In this document: one piece after another, positions 22,876 to 36,800 of the stretch
How the letters are laid out: each line of letters starts with the position of its first letter
Position numbering within the stretch: the first letter of the stretch is position 1
NCBI GenBank assembly: GCA_002943765.1
Contig: PQWQ01000006.1
Coordinates: 1-64,000 of the forward strand
From: Psoroptes ovis
Lineage: Eukaryota; Arthropoda; Arachnida; Sarcoptiformes; Psoroptidae
Direction: 5' to 3'
DNA length: 64,000 nt
The notes under the pieces: generated by a model
Databases searched by the model: none
What the model was told of the DNA's origin: nothing
What the model saw: only the letters and a program-made list of their open reading frames with translations
Made by a program: the position numbers and the translations under genes

Positions 22876-23690
22876 TCAACAGCATCCACTCGATTTTTGA
22901 TTAATCGATGTTGTCTGTCCAGGATTAATAGTTTGTCCACCGGTATCTTTGTTGGAAGCAGTTGATGGTCCTACACGTGCTTTTATTTCAGATGCCATCA
23001 TTAAGAATGCTTGTTCAACGTTTGTAGCTTGTTTTGCTGATGTCTCAATAAATGGAATGCCTGTCAATAGAGAAATTATGTTGATATGTTTATTAAATTA
23101 TTAAACATTGAAGTACCTAAGTTATCAGCGAATTCTTTGGCTGTTGTATAATCTACAACCTTTTTTGCAATCACATCAGCTTTATTTCCAACCAACAATT
23201 TATTGACATTATCGCATGCATAACGTTCAATTTCTTGCAACCATTGTTTTACATTTTGAAATGTTTCCATGTCAGTTACATCATAAACAACAATTATACC
23301 ATGCGCACCACGATAATATGATGATGTAATTGTACGAAAACGTTCTTGACCTGCTGTATCCCAAATCTGATATCAATTTAGATAATTATAGCAGAAAATT
23401 ATTAAAATCTATAATTCAATGTAAAAAATGATCAATAATTACTTGTAATTTTATTGTTTTACCATCCAGTTCGATCGTACGAATTTTGAAATCAACACCA
23501 ATGGTTGAAATGTATGATTCCGTATACGTATCATCAGCAAAACGTAACAAAAGGCATGATTTACCGACACCAGAATCACCGATTAATAATAATTTGAATA
23601 GATAATCACTAATAAACGAAAAGAGAAAAACGGTTATAAATTTTTAAAAAAATTAAAATAAATTATTATAACTTACTAATCTGGATTCAT
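22876..23690 (-). CDS. Rab1: Rab1 small GTPase
   Basis: Four coding exons on the minus strand: 23677-23690, 23443-23608, 23117-23366, 22876-23060, totalling 204 aa, the normal Rab1 length. The P-loop GDSGVGKS is at residues 15-22, the switch I region STIGVDFKIRTIE is Rab1-like, and DTAGQERFRT starts at residue 63. GNKAD and ETSAK give guanine specificity, and the protein ends in a CC prenylation site. Rab1 controls ER-to-Golgi vesicle transport as a membrane-anchored GTP switch. The first coding exon is only 14 nt (MNPDY up to the splice). Introns are 56-76 bp. No defect is visible; this is a confident call. Confidence 0.97.
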
Positions 23691-25561
23691 TGTTTTTTAA
23701 TTTTTTGGTTATTTAATATTAATCTATCTGATTTGTTATGAATAATTATATGTACAATAACGAATCGCCACACATAGACACACGCACAAACACCCTGAAA
23801 TGCGGTCAGGAGTTTAAAAAAAAGATGCTTACAAGAGACCAGATTTTTCAATGAATAATGGATAAGATATAATGAAGTATTGTTCTCTTATTACACCAAA
23901 ATAATCAGTATTTAAATTGATACAATTGTTATCTGTGAATTTAAATAACAAGCAATAATATATTAAAATTTAAAAGATATTTAAAAAAGAAATTCGTTTT
24001 GATATCAATAAAAAAAATCAAATTGAATCATATGCAAGTAAATTTTTAACAATTTCATCATAAATATACGCCCTCTAAATTTTAAAATTCAATGAATGAA
24101 AGAATTATGAATCATATTTACACACTATCTTAAAAGATGAATGAATGAATAAATTAACAAAAAATATCAGATCATCCGTGATATACACGTCAGCAAATCT
24201 TTCAGAATTGTTACGGAAATAATTCTACTATTGCTCAATGAAATGTATACATTTGAAAGAATTCTTACCCTAATCGAAAAATTTGGCATTGAAATTTAAT
24301 ATTAAAATGAAGCTAATCACCTGAAATGTATTGAAAATTTCATGAATTACAAATTAGAAAAAACGCCAATGTTTGAATGCTTGTTCAAATCTATTTTCTA
24401 TATGTATTCATTTCATTTAGTCTATATTTATGTTCAAATATAATAAAAAAATATTTCTAGATAACACTATGTTCACACATATACGATTAATGAACAAAAT
24501 TTTATATGGAAAAAAATAGCAGAGAAAACATCATGATAAATATCAAATATTATTCAAATAATTTGAACTTCAACATTGAAAAAATTGTTGATAATTAAAC
24601 AAAAGATAAAATCAAAGAACAATTTGATAAGATATTCATTTCGAAAAAAAATAAAATAAAATAAAACAATGAAACAATACAAACTTTACAAAGTTCTTCG
24701 AAATTTTAGGTGAAATTTCGTTCAATCAATCAATCAATAAGGTGATCCAAATTCAAAGATAATGATGATGATCATTTGATGCGATGCTTTTCATTTGTGT
24801 GAATAAATAAATAATGTTTAAAAATTTATAAACTTTTAAATTAATTTGTTTAGAAAAAACGGCGTATTTTTTTTTATTATATTCAATGAAAACAATTTAA
24901 TCATCAAACAAACACACACACAAATGATGACGAAGCCAAATGTATGAAGAAATAACAAATACAAATTTAAAATAAAATAAAATAAAAAAACAACAGACCA
25001 AAATGTAAAAAAAAATAAATGAAATTAAATATTGTAAATGCAAATATACAAACACACAATGAGTTATAGTTGTAGTTATTACAGTAAGTTTTCATTTAAT
25101 TCATTTGTTTTTGTTGTTGTTATCTGGTAAATTGCCGATACCCAGTAGCAGCGGTAGTAGTAGCATTCAATAGTGTTGTGAAAAATATTGAAAAAAACTG
25201 CTAGAGGCACTTGTAATCGAGACAAAAAATGAAAATTTCAATTTTTAAAAAGATCACACCTTTTAACATTGTCATTTGCTTTGGTTGTTAAACACTAACA
25301 GCAACAAAAAGAAAGAGGTACTACCACTACCCCTTCGTCAAACGTTGTTTATGAATTGGACAGTTATTTTTGAATTTTTCAAAATGATTTGATATTTTCA
25401 TAATTAAAATTGGTAATGAAAATTTTAATCAATATTTCTTTTCAATTGAGAGTAATTACAATTTAAATTTTAATGATAAAAAATATTACTATGATGAGAT
25501 AGAAACATTTGCAAAAAAAAGGAAAATAAACATGAGTATGTTCAGATTTTTTACTTCATTT
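23691..25561. other. Intergenic region upstream of Rab1
   Basis: Should hold the Rab1 promoter and 5' UTR and, at the right end, the 3' UTR of the minus-strand MBD/F-box gene. There are simple repeats, such as an ACACAC run near 24911, and a less AT-rich patch at 25130-25170. No additional gene supported. Confidence 0.55.
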
Positions 25562-28500
25562 TCATTGTGGTACTATTTCGATCGATGAATATATTGTTGG
25601 ATCTTTACGATGAAATCCTGGTAATTTATTTATGATCAGATTTTTTAATGCCTCAATTTCAATCATTATGAATGTGATATCATTTGTTTGAGCTAATTGA
25701 TATGATGGATTTTCATTATTCATGTTTTGATTATTTATTTTAACTCCAAAGTATTGATCAATAAACATTTTTCCATCATTATCAGTAATGCCATTGCCCA
25801 AGTATTTAAATGATTCAAGTGATAATGGCACCATACAATGCCCCATATCATCAATATTCACTGTTATTAACCAGCGTATTTTTAAAAATCTTCGTTTTTG
25901 TACAGACAATAATTGTATCAAAGCTTCAAAAATTGTTCGATTGGTGAATAATTCTGATGTTGATATATTTAATTGCCTCAATGGTAATGATTTCAGCATT
26001 GCCAATAATGATGTCCAAGTATTTTTCGCTATCAATTAAATAATAAGTTTAGAAAAATCGACAATTTATTATTGAGGAAAAAGAATCTTACCGGATTTTT
26101 GTATGATAAGATTTTCTAATGTTAAATGTTCAACAACAATCAATGATTCGAAGAGATTCACTAAATTGTTTGAAAGATCAGAATTTATGTTGACATTTCG
26201 TAATCGTAAGCTGAAGAGATTTGAGAATTTCGATAAATTTTCAAACAAAGATTTTTCATTCTCAATAAACCATGTTGAACAACTACCAATAGCCAAATGT
26301 TTCAATGAATCTGAATTTAGATGAATAAATAATTGAGCAAATTGATCATTTGGTAAATCTTTCAATGATACACATTCAAATGTGTGCAATTTCATCAATT
26401 GTTTGAGTCCTTCAAGTGCTGAATCATATGATGCTATTGTTAAACCATTATTTGAATCAATTCGTAGTATTTTCAAAGTATTTTGGAGGCTAGATAATTT
26501 CGATAAATTTTTCAAAGAACAAGAATTATTTGAATCATCTGCATCGAATAAATTATTGACTATCAATGTATGAATATTAGGCCACTGTTGTTGCTCAAAT
26601 GAATCCAACACATTTTCAAAAACAAATGTTGGCACATAACCAAATTTCAATAATTCAATATGATTCATATCAGATAATATTTTATCAAAACCTCTCCAAA
26701 ATTGACAAATTTTTTCATGTCTTGTCAATACTTTAGGCGATGATTGTTGTTGCTGCAATTGCTGTTGTGAAGTACGAACGCCAGAAAAATCAATAGATCT
26801 TAATAATGTTTTAGAGCGCTGAATAGATGTGCCAAACATTTCCCAATCCATGATTGGTAAACCATTCAAACGTAAATGTTTCCAAATGACTGGTGTTGGC
26901 AGTAGATAATACCATCGTCGATTAATTAAACGCAGATTTAATACATCTTTGAAATCAAGATATTCGGTGAGCTAGATGAAATGGAATAAAAATACATTAA
27001 TCGAACTGAGCATTCATTATTAAGAGAAACACACCTTTTCAATAACAGAAATTAACGAATCAAAACGATTGAAAAAATTGAAATGTTTTTGTTGATATTT
27101 CAGCCATTTAGATTTTGGATTAATTTTTAGATTTAAATCACTGATGATATTGAAATAATCACTGCCACCATTATTATTGAGGGTTGAATAATATTGTGAA
27201 CGTGCCACACGTTGTGCTGTTTCATTAAGTAATGCTTGATTTTGGTTCAATAATTTTTGTGCGTTTTGTAAATAATTTATCGATGTATTACTATTAGTAT
27301 TAGGTCTGTTGATTTTTGCCGTATAGCCAATATTATTCATTAATGAATGATTCGTTTCAATGGGTTGTGTACGATCTTTGATGACCACTGAATGACCACT
27401 AGCTGATTGCGCTAAACGATAAACATGATTGATTCCCGGTTGAAACTTCAATGTGTTCATGTCTGTGTGGATGTTTTGATGTGGTGATAATGATGCCGGT
27501 GTTGATGAATATGATGAAACTAAGTAATAGAATAAAATAATAATGAATTCAACATGAAATAATTGGAACATAAATATTTGATACATACTGATACGTCTGG
27601 ATTTCTTATTTAAATTATTGCTACCGTTAATCAAATCAAATTGATTTTTACCCGATCCTTGTATTTGTCCATTCATCGCATGTTTCATTGTTAATAGTGA
27701 ATCATTAATTGTTCGATGTAATTTTACATTTTGCAATTTTCTTTTCAAAGATGTTAATGAATTTATTGATGGAGATGATGATGAATCTATTGATGGAAAT
27801 TCATTATTGAATTGATTAAAATAAAGAATTCTTTCACATACCTATGATCATGGAATGATTAGTTTGACGAAGTGCTGATTTGTTGGTCAATTGTTGTTTC
27901 AATAGCAATGAATTTGAATTGATTTTTTTCTTATTGCTATTATTATTATTTGTCATTGATATTGATGCTGATGGTTTTGAAGAATTATCACTATTTTTTA
28001 TATCTGTATTATTATTATTATTATTTTCTGTTGTTGTTGTAGTTGTGTTTGTAGCACGATCTTCATCTGTCACACAATTTGGACATGCAAACAAATTGTT
28101 TTGCAAAAACATGCCATCAGGCACACATTCCAAATGGAATAAACAAAAACATCGATAACACATTAAATTGGGCAAAACATTACGACGGCCTGGACAATTT
28201 GTGCCGCATGGTTGACGAGAATTTTGTACTGGCTGAACTTCTCCATCTTCTTTATTAGTAGATTTTTGCGACGATTGTGGCTGATGCTCTTCACTACTGC
28301 TTTGCTGGATCGATTCATTGGATTCAGCTTCGCCGTTGACATGGCCATTTTGTTGCGGCTGTTGTTGACTAGAAACTTGTGCCAATAATGACGAATTTTC
28401 TCCATCACCATTTACACTATTATCTACTTTACGATTTCCATTCTGTCCTTTGATTATTTTCATTTTAAGTAAAGAGGAAGAAGGACTACGATTAGATGAT

Positions 28501-30017
28501 TCTTTATCGCTGATCGAATTGGCTTTTTGTTGCTGCTGTAATTTTTGTTGTTGTTGTTCACGTTCTTTTTCTTTTTGAACTTCTTCATTCACCTGCTGAT
28601 ATAATTGTTGTTGCAGTATACGACGTCTTTCTTGCGCAGTCATTTTAGTTGCTGAACCACTCGATGATACTTTGTTGGATATTTGAGGCGAATGTCCATC
28701 ATTCGAATTATTATTCGAAAATGATTCTCTGTTGGATTGATTATTTCTAAAACGTTTATTCATTGGTAATTCAATTTCTTCGTCATCATAACGCGACGGT
28801 ACAACACGCTTACGCTTACCACGACCAAATCCACCTTCAGTATTATCATTGGAATCTTCATTATTTGATATAAAAGAATTATTACTGTTATTAATAGCCA
28901 TTAGTGAATTATTTGAGGTCGATTTATTTTGTTTAATCCGTAAGTGTCTATTGAATGCAAATGGACGCTCCACATAATTTGCTCCACGTTGCATCGCATT
29001 GCGTACAATTTCATTCGGTGGACGAAATACTGGTTGCTTTGCATATGTAAAATTTGTGACATCAACATCAGTTATTTGAGGATTTCGCCTCAAGTAATTG
29101 GTCATTTCAACAAAACTTCTAAGTTTGGTGGTACCGTCCGGTGTGTGATAATAAACATCACCAGATTTTTTGTCACTATTACTGCAACTTAAACGCAGCA
29201 CAAGTTCACGTTTCCAGCCATATTTAAATGGCTGCTGATAACGTTCATATTCTTCCTTTGAGAAAGGTCTAATTTTGGAATTTTTAAAATCTTCCCATTT
29301 ATAAACACCATTTTCATTACAATTTTTAATAATTTCTGATTCATCTTCATAATTTATTGCTGATTTCGATTTTTGCTGTTCTGATATTTGTTTATTTTCA
29401 TTATTTTGATTGTCATTTTCTTGATTTGATTGAATTTTCGGTTGTTGTTGATGCTCTTCATCTATTTTGATGAGATTAGGTGATTGTTCATTATTTTTCG
29501 ATGGTGAACTTGGCTGTGATTCTTGTTCTCGAGACTCAGAATTATTGTCAACTTCTTCTTCTTCTTCATCTTCATGTTCATTACCATCATCGTCATCATT
29601 ATCATTTTGTGGCAATGATTGCTGCTCTTCTTTATCTTGGCGTGATTCTTCGTCTTCTTCCTCTTCATCATCGTTTTCTTCTTCTTCTTCATTGTCATTA
29701 TCATTATCATCATCATCGTCTTCTTCTTCCTCATCATTAGAATCAGATTCGGCATCAGAATTAGAATTACCACTAGAATATTGATCATCATTAAAATTTT
29801 GATTATCGTTCTCATAATTTGCTTCATTATCATCATCACCAACAATATCATCTTCCAGAATTTCAGCTTCAGCTTCAACATCATTAGCGATGATCATCTC
29901 TTGAGCTACCATAAATTCATTTCCATCTTCAGTATTATTGGATTCGATGATCATATTCGGAAGACCATCATTCGATCCTCCATGTTGATCGATTTCGAAT
30001 TCACAATCCGAAGACAT
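25562..30017 (-). CDS. MBD-PHD-F-box-LRR protein
   Basis: Five exons (27842-30017, 27589-27786, 27035-27519, 26092-26971, 25562-26028) join in frame to 1401 aa; introns are 55-69 bp. Residues 1-220 are very acidic (Asp/Glu/Gln/Ser). An MBD (methyl-CpG-binding, TAM-type) lies at about 262-340, opening FKYGWKRELVLRL with GDVYYHTPDGT. A basic RGKRKR stretch and a Gln-rich coiled region follow. A C4HC3 PHD finger at about 602-650 carries C-x3-C, CYRC, HLEC and CPNC. An F-box spans about 943-988 (LDFKDVLNLRLINRRWYYLL and WKHLRL), then about 400 residues of leucine-rich, LRR-like sequence. This suggests a chromatin-bound SCF ubiquitin-ligase adaptor. The MBD and PHD may relate to insect six-banded; that link is from memory. 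Each splice keeps phase, so one gene is the best model, though two overlapping transcripts cannot be excluded. Confidence 0.82.
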
Positions 30018-30023
30018 TGTAAG

Positions 30024-30083
30024 CTAGTAAATAATCACAAATTAATATCAATGGAAAACGATCAAAAAAATTGCACCACTTAC
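30024..30083 (-). other. Likely 5' UTR intron of the MBD/F-box gene
   Basis: On the minus strand, GTAAGT follows ...CGAAACG at 30084, and TTTACTAG ends six bases before the ATG at 30017. The 60-bp size matches the other introns of this gene. This places a non-coding first exon just above 30084. Confidence 0.55.
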
Positions 30084-33000
30084 CGTTTCGTATTGATGTG
30101 TAACAAATTTTAATCAATTGAACCAATTTATAAATATTAGATGTGAGCTAGTTAAATTCTGATCAAAATATAATCATAAAATGTCTTTGTGCAGACTCAT
30201 ATGTAGCCATAACGAAAAAAAACAGCAAAACAAAACAGCATCAGTTAAACATACAACGACGAGCAACAACAAATACAAAGTGCATAGACAAATATGTATT
30301 AAAACTAACAACACACGTTGTGTTGTGCCACACACGAACGTCGCTCAATGCTATTTGGTCTGTGAAGAAAAAAATTTAAATTCAAATCCAGCTGCTGTTC
30401 AAATAATGGCTAATGAAAATTTGATCCAATAACTGTTCCTGAAAATAATCGGTAAATTATCGATTAATTTGTAAATTTATCAACTTTTTATGATCTTATT
30501 ATGATGACAAATTATCATTTAGATTGACTATCTTTGAAAATATTTTATTTGTCCGGAAAATGGATCATTTTTCTAATTTTCAATATTTGAAACAATTAAC
30601 CTTCATCAATGATTATCTTTGTAGGTGTTGTATCCAATAATTTCTTCGAAATTCTTAGATCATCTATTTCCTCAATAATTATTGCAATGCAATCAAAACT
30701 TCAAAAACTCATGGATAAAAATGGATAGCTTGATTGATCATTATTTCAAGATTGATCCATAAAATTCTATCATCGAAATCAAATCAATCATTTTTCGAAA
30801 AGAAAAAAATTCAAAATCAAATTGTAATTAATTTTATTTAATTAAAATTGATTCAAATTTTACGGAAAAAATTTTTTTGCATCGTATAAAAATGTTTTTG
30901 AATTTTTTTTCGAATTTAAAGAATACTTTCATCATATGAAAATGGTAGAACAAAAAAATCATTTTGTTTTGTTTTCGAAACATTGTCATTGCAAACACAA
31001 CACAATCACTTTACTTATTTCCACTACCATCAACGTGATTCCAATTTTTTTCTGCAAATTCCGCCATTTCGCTCTCTTTTTTACGAATTTTCACGACATT
31101 TCTTTTTTGGTGTTTGTTTTATGTTGTTGGCCGGTTTATAACTTTGATTCGAATATAAAATTATGTGAAAACAAAGTACGCGCGAAAAAATGCGAAATAC
31201 AAGCACAATTCATTGAAAAGAACAATTTTTTTTTATTTATTTCTATCGTTTCTAGCGCAAGCGAATGTTTGCATGTATTTATCACGTTTACATGTGTTAG
31301 TGTGTGAATTGTTCATTTGTTTTCTATGTTCATTTATATATGAAAAATATTGAAAGCATCGAAACACGCATATCTATTATTTTAGCTTTTATTCTTTTGT
31401 CATTCATTCAAAGAAAATATTTGAGAAATTAACATTTATGAATGATATATATAGGTATAAGCATTTCAATATAAACACAAAGAATATTGAGAAAAAATTT
31501 CGAATAAATTCTATTTTCATTTCAATTCAAATAATAGTGGTATTGATAACTGGTTTCAAACGAATAATTGTAGTGGCAATATTAAGAGATATTGCATCAT
31601 TACATCATTATGTTAAACATCACATTGGCAGAGTGGATTATAGAGAATCGTCATGTATATTTTTTGAAAGCGTCACTTTCAGCCATACTGCTACTACAAA
31701 TTTTCTCTCATAAATAAAATTGTATGTATATGTGTGTGTGTGTGTTATATATTCATGAAAAACATTTAATATTTGTATATTTTGATATGATGATTTTTAT
31801 TCATATTTATTGACATCTAGCATTTGTATGTTAACTTCATCATCAACAAAAACAATAACAACATCATTCTTTTTCATAATTCATTGATTGTTATTATCAT
31901 CTTTTGGCTCTTTTTTTCAATAATTCATTTCAATTCATTTTTTTTTGTAATGAAAAAATGTATTGAAAACAATAATAGTGAATGAATGAATTCATTGAAT
32001 TTTGATGTGTATTAAATGTACAATGAATTGAATATAAATAATTATTCTGTATGTATGTGAATGATTAGAATGAAAAAAAAAATTTTCTTTTGATTAAAAT
32101 AATCATTATTATAATTCATATATAAGTTATCACTATTTTATTATTGTTGTTGATATTATTTTATATTCAAGTGTTTGTATTTGCTTGTATGTGTTTGTAT
32201 GTATGTATAATCCATGTTTGTTGATGGTGAAATTTTAGTTGTTTAGTTGATTGATTGATTCTGGATATTCATTGAGAAATGAATGAATGTAAAAATAAAT
32301 AATTAAAATTGAATGAAGAATTGAGAGAAATATTTTCATTCTTTTTTTATTTATTTGAATGTTATTTTAATTTTGATATGGATAAAACAAATGAAAATAT
32401 TGAATTAAACTAAAACAAAATTTTTTGAAATAATAGAAAATGAAATCATATCCTATATTTTTCGTTTATTTTTTATTCATATACTTGAATATTCATGAAT
32501 AATAATAATAATTTTATTGATAATTTGTGTATTTCTTTCATTTGGTGTTTTAATATAATTTCTTCATTAAAATTAATTGATTGATTCCATTGTTTTGTGT
32601 AAAAAAAAACTAAAATAAATAATTTTTGGATGTGTGATTAATTTCACTAAAGAATATCATTCAATTTAACGAAGATAATGATGAAATAAAAATATTAAAA
32701 ATCAACCACTGTGTAAATTATCAAAGTCACAACAGTAAATTCATTGATTATCGATTCTTTTTTATTATCATTTGTAAATATCACAGTATTCAACATGAAT
32801 TGATGAACCATAACCACAGAATATACATGTTTAAATATTGATTTCAAGTGTTTTGTCGCCGTTTTTTTATTCTTAATTCAATAAATTGAATAACATGAAT
32901 CCGTGAATGTTTTCCCAGACATTTTATGAAATATGTCAATCTAAATTATATCGATGCATGTTACATTCTTATTTTTATAATATTTGATATTATTATAAGG

Positions 33001-33829
33001 AAAAAATTACATCTCCAGTGAATAGATGTAAGGATACGAAAGCGATCCAGGTAAAAATATACATGACTACTGTCTGTTTTTCAATTTTAATAAATTCTCG
33101 TTTTTTTTTAACAGAAATTAAAAATTTTCAATTCAATCTTATGCGTGCAGCACTTTATTGAATCTATCTTTACCTGTTTTACTTTTTGATGTAATTTCAA
33201 TCAGAAATGAAAAAATTTAATTGACACAAATCAACTACAAAAAAAATTGTGAAATTTCGATTTTTTCAAAGATAAAAAAGACATAAACAAATAGGTATGA
33301 ATCCAATTTTCAATTTTTAGGGTAATCGACATAGACGTGACAATATTTGATTTGAAATGAGAAATAAACTTAAGTTCTATCAATGTGATGATGATAGGTT
33401 TTTCATATTAAAAACCAATAATCAAATAAAATTAATCTTATCTTACGTTCATATTGAATATGTGTCTCATTTAATAATTTATTATTATTATTGTTTCATT
33501 TATGATAATTTGTATTAAGCCGAAATTATTATCAATAGTGTTTGATGTGTGTTAAGGCTATTGCCGAATTCAAATAAAATGATAATATCAATAATTATTG
33601 ATGATAAATGGCTAATCTATATGAAATAATTTCAGTCCATAGTACATTCAAAACAATACGAAAAATTCAATGTAATAATATTATTCAATTGTAAATTCAT
33701 TAATTTTCTTTTTTACTTTTATTTGAAATAGAAAGATTTTTTGGGCGCCAATTATAAAATCTTTTTTTTGTGATATAATTCTATAACGGTTGATGAACAA
33801 AATTTACAAGAATTCAAGAGACAATAATT
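30084..33829. other. Divergent intergenic region between the MBD/F-box gene and PP4R3
   Basis: Contains the promoters of two divergent genes. A (TG)n run lies at 31731-31744 and a CCGCCATTT site (YY1/Pho-like on the minus strand) at about 31062-31070. Open frames at 30181-30432, 30936-31307 and 31438-31713 lack any recognisable domain and are not called. Confidence 0.5.
31731..31744. repeat. (TG)7 microsatellite
   Basis: Seven uninterrupted TG units in the divergent intergenic region. Confidence 0.85.
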
Positions 33830-36800
33830 ATGTCTTCAATACAACAACAGCAACAAGAAGATCAAAATGAAAATTCATCAAATGAAACTGATAATATTAT
33901 TGCTAATGTTGGCAATGCAATGAACTGTAATAGTGATGATTCTGATTCACAAATGTCAAGTTCTTCATCTTCGTCATCATCATCATCAACATCGGTAGCA
34001 TCATCGGCAACTAATTCATCCAACGATTCAATTTATAATAATAATAATAGCCGATTTTCTTCATCAAACTCTTTTAACGGTGACAATGATGATGATGATA
34101 GTGGTAATGGTGTTGACAGTGCTGATATGGAAGGCAATGGTGATGAAGATGATGTTGATGATGACAGTAATGATAGCAATGATACTCAGCCCTGTACTGA
34201 TGTATCCGAAAATGTATCAGCATCTATAATGGAAAATAATAAATCTAAAAACGAAGAAGCGGATAAAGATGAAGATCTTGAAACAGATGTTGATTTAATT
34301 TGTAGTGAACAAGAAATTTTGAATCAAAACAATGAATCTCAACCATCGACTACATCAAACACAACAAAAACTACATCAAGCTCTACTACATCAGCATCAT
34401 TGAGCAAATCATCTCCAGATGAATCTACAACCGATTCTTCATCTATCTTTTCAAATAATAATAATCCAACTGATACTCGACGCCGTGTTAAATTGTACAT
34501 GTTGAATGCGAATCGTACATGGGATGATCGAGGGACTGGACATGTGTCATCCAGTTACATTGATCGATTAAATGGCATGTCATTATTGGTTCGAGCCGAA
34601 ACTGATGGTTCAACATTATTGGAATCCAAAATAATGCCTGATACTGCTTACCAAAAACAACAAGATACTTTGATTGTGTGGTCAGAGGGAGAAAATTATG
34701 ATCTAGCTTTATCATTCCAAGAACGGATTGGATGTGAAGAGATTTGGGCCAAAATATGTCAAGTCCAAGGTAAAGATCCATCAGTGGATATAACTCAAGA
34801 TTTGATTGAAGATGAAGACAATGGTAAGTTGGCTTCAATTTCATAGAATTCTTGGCCTAATTTTTTTTTATTGATTGCACTGTAGAATTACCTCCAGTCG
34901 AAATCAGTCGTTTGGATGAAATTATCTCTATTCTATCGTCATCATTGACAACAGCAAGCAAAAAAGACAACATCACATTAGCACTAGAGAGTGATAATTA
35001 TATCATCAAATTATTGGAATTATTTCGACAACTCGAAGAACGACAAGATATTCCTTCTTTGCAAAAAATCTACGAAATATTCAAAAATATTTTTCTATTG
35101 AATAAAAGTACTCTGATTGAAATTATGTTATCAGATCAGGCAATTTGTGATGTAATCGGTGTCTTTGAATATGATCCGAATGGTGCCCGTGTGCGAGATT
35201 ATCAAGCCAAGACAAATATAGCTAACATTCAGCATCAGCACAAATCATTGCAGCAACCATCATCATCATCATCTCAATCACCCTCTTCTGCATCAACATC
35301 TTCAGGTACAACAACGACTCATGCTTTATCGTCGCAATCGCAATCATACTTTACACATTTACCGTCATCATCTGAGTCTGAATTGATGCGTTTAGTCAGG
35401 GAAAAACGGCATCGAGAATTTCTTCGAAATGTTTCTCGATTCAAAGAAGTTATACCATTGAGCAAATCTGAACTTGTTTCAAAAATACACCAGACATATC
35501 GTGTGCAATATATTCAGGATGTTATAATGCCATCACCTTCAATATTTGAAGATAATATGTTATCCACGTTATCTTCATTGCTCTTCTTTAATAAGGTATG
35601 GATTCCATCAGATTTTTGAACTTTTATTGATCAATTTCAATTGTTTTTTAGATCGAAATCGTCACCTTAATACAAGAGGATGAGAAATTTCTCAAAGAAT
35701 TATTCCGTCAACTCTCTGACACGGAACCATCGTTTCAAGAAAAACGTCGTGATTTGGTATTGTTCCTGAAAGAGTTATGTACGTTTTCACACACATTGCA
35801 AAATCGTGAGACGTTCATCAAAACATTGTCCTCATTTGGTTTGTTGCAAACAATCGAGACATTATTAATTTGTGATGATGCTGCCATTAAATTGGGAGCC
35901 GTCGATCTCTTAACTTATGTAGTTGATTATTCGCCATCTATGGTTCGCGAATATGCCCTTCAGCAAGAGATGAACACAGATAAGGTATGATTATCAATCT
36001 TATTAATTCGAAGGGTCATTAATCATAATATTCATTTTTATTTTGATTATTAGCCAGCGGAACAATACATAATTAATATAATCATTGAACAAATGATTTG
36101 TGATAATGATCCTGATCTTGGGATGGCGCAACAATTATCAGGTATACTAAAAATGATCATCGATCCGGATAATATGCTCACAACTCCAGCTCTAAATGTA
36201 AGTCAATCAATCATTGAATGATAATTCCGATGAATTTGTTAATTCATTTTTCAAAATGATAGAAAACGGAAAAATCAGAATTTTTAAATTATTTCTACAA
36301 ACATTGCATCTGCTATTTGACATCACCAATATTAGTCGCAACAGCTTCAACCGTCGCACCATCGTCATTACCGCCACCACCACCTCCGCCACCGCTTCCT
36401 CCACCCGTATCTACAGCAAATCAGTCAGATCTTTCATCACATACTAGCAATCATAGTAATGGAACAACGGCAGGAAATACTTCATCAACAAATCATCCAG
36501 CAACAACACAATCATCGCCGACATCTACAACAAATTCTTTAGCATCATTAATACAAAATAGTTCAATATTGTCCACTTCTGAACCATTAAAATTAGCTTT
36601 TGAAAATTCATGTCAAGCGGCTCAATTATTAGCCATAATACTCGAATTATTAACCTTTTGTATTGAGCATCATGCACATAATATTCGTACTTATTTATTA
36701 CAAAAAGAAATCGTAAGACGAATCATGATTTTGACCAAATCTCGACACACATTCCTAGTGCTGAGTAAGTCAATAATTATACAAGTGAAAACAAATTATT

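Noticed and set aside
29462..29884. Overlapping Ser-, Met/Lys- and His-rich open frames
   Set aside because: They are other frames of the acidic Asp/Glu repeat in the MBD/F-box protein.
30181..30432. 83-codon plus-strand frame upstream of the MBD gene
   Set aside because: Lys/Asn/Thr-rich with no motif and no splice or polyadenylation context; probably chance in promoter DNA.
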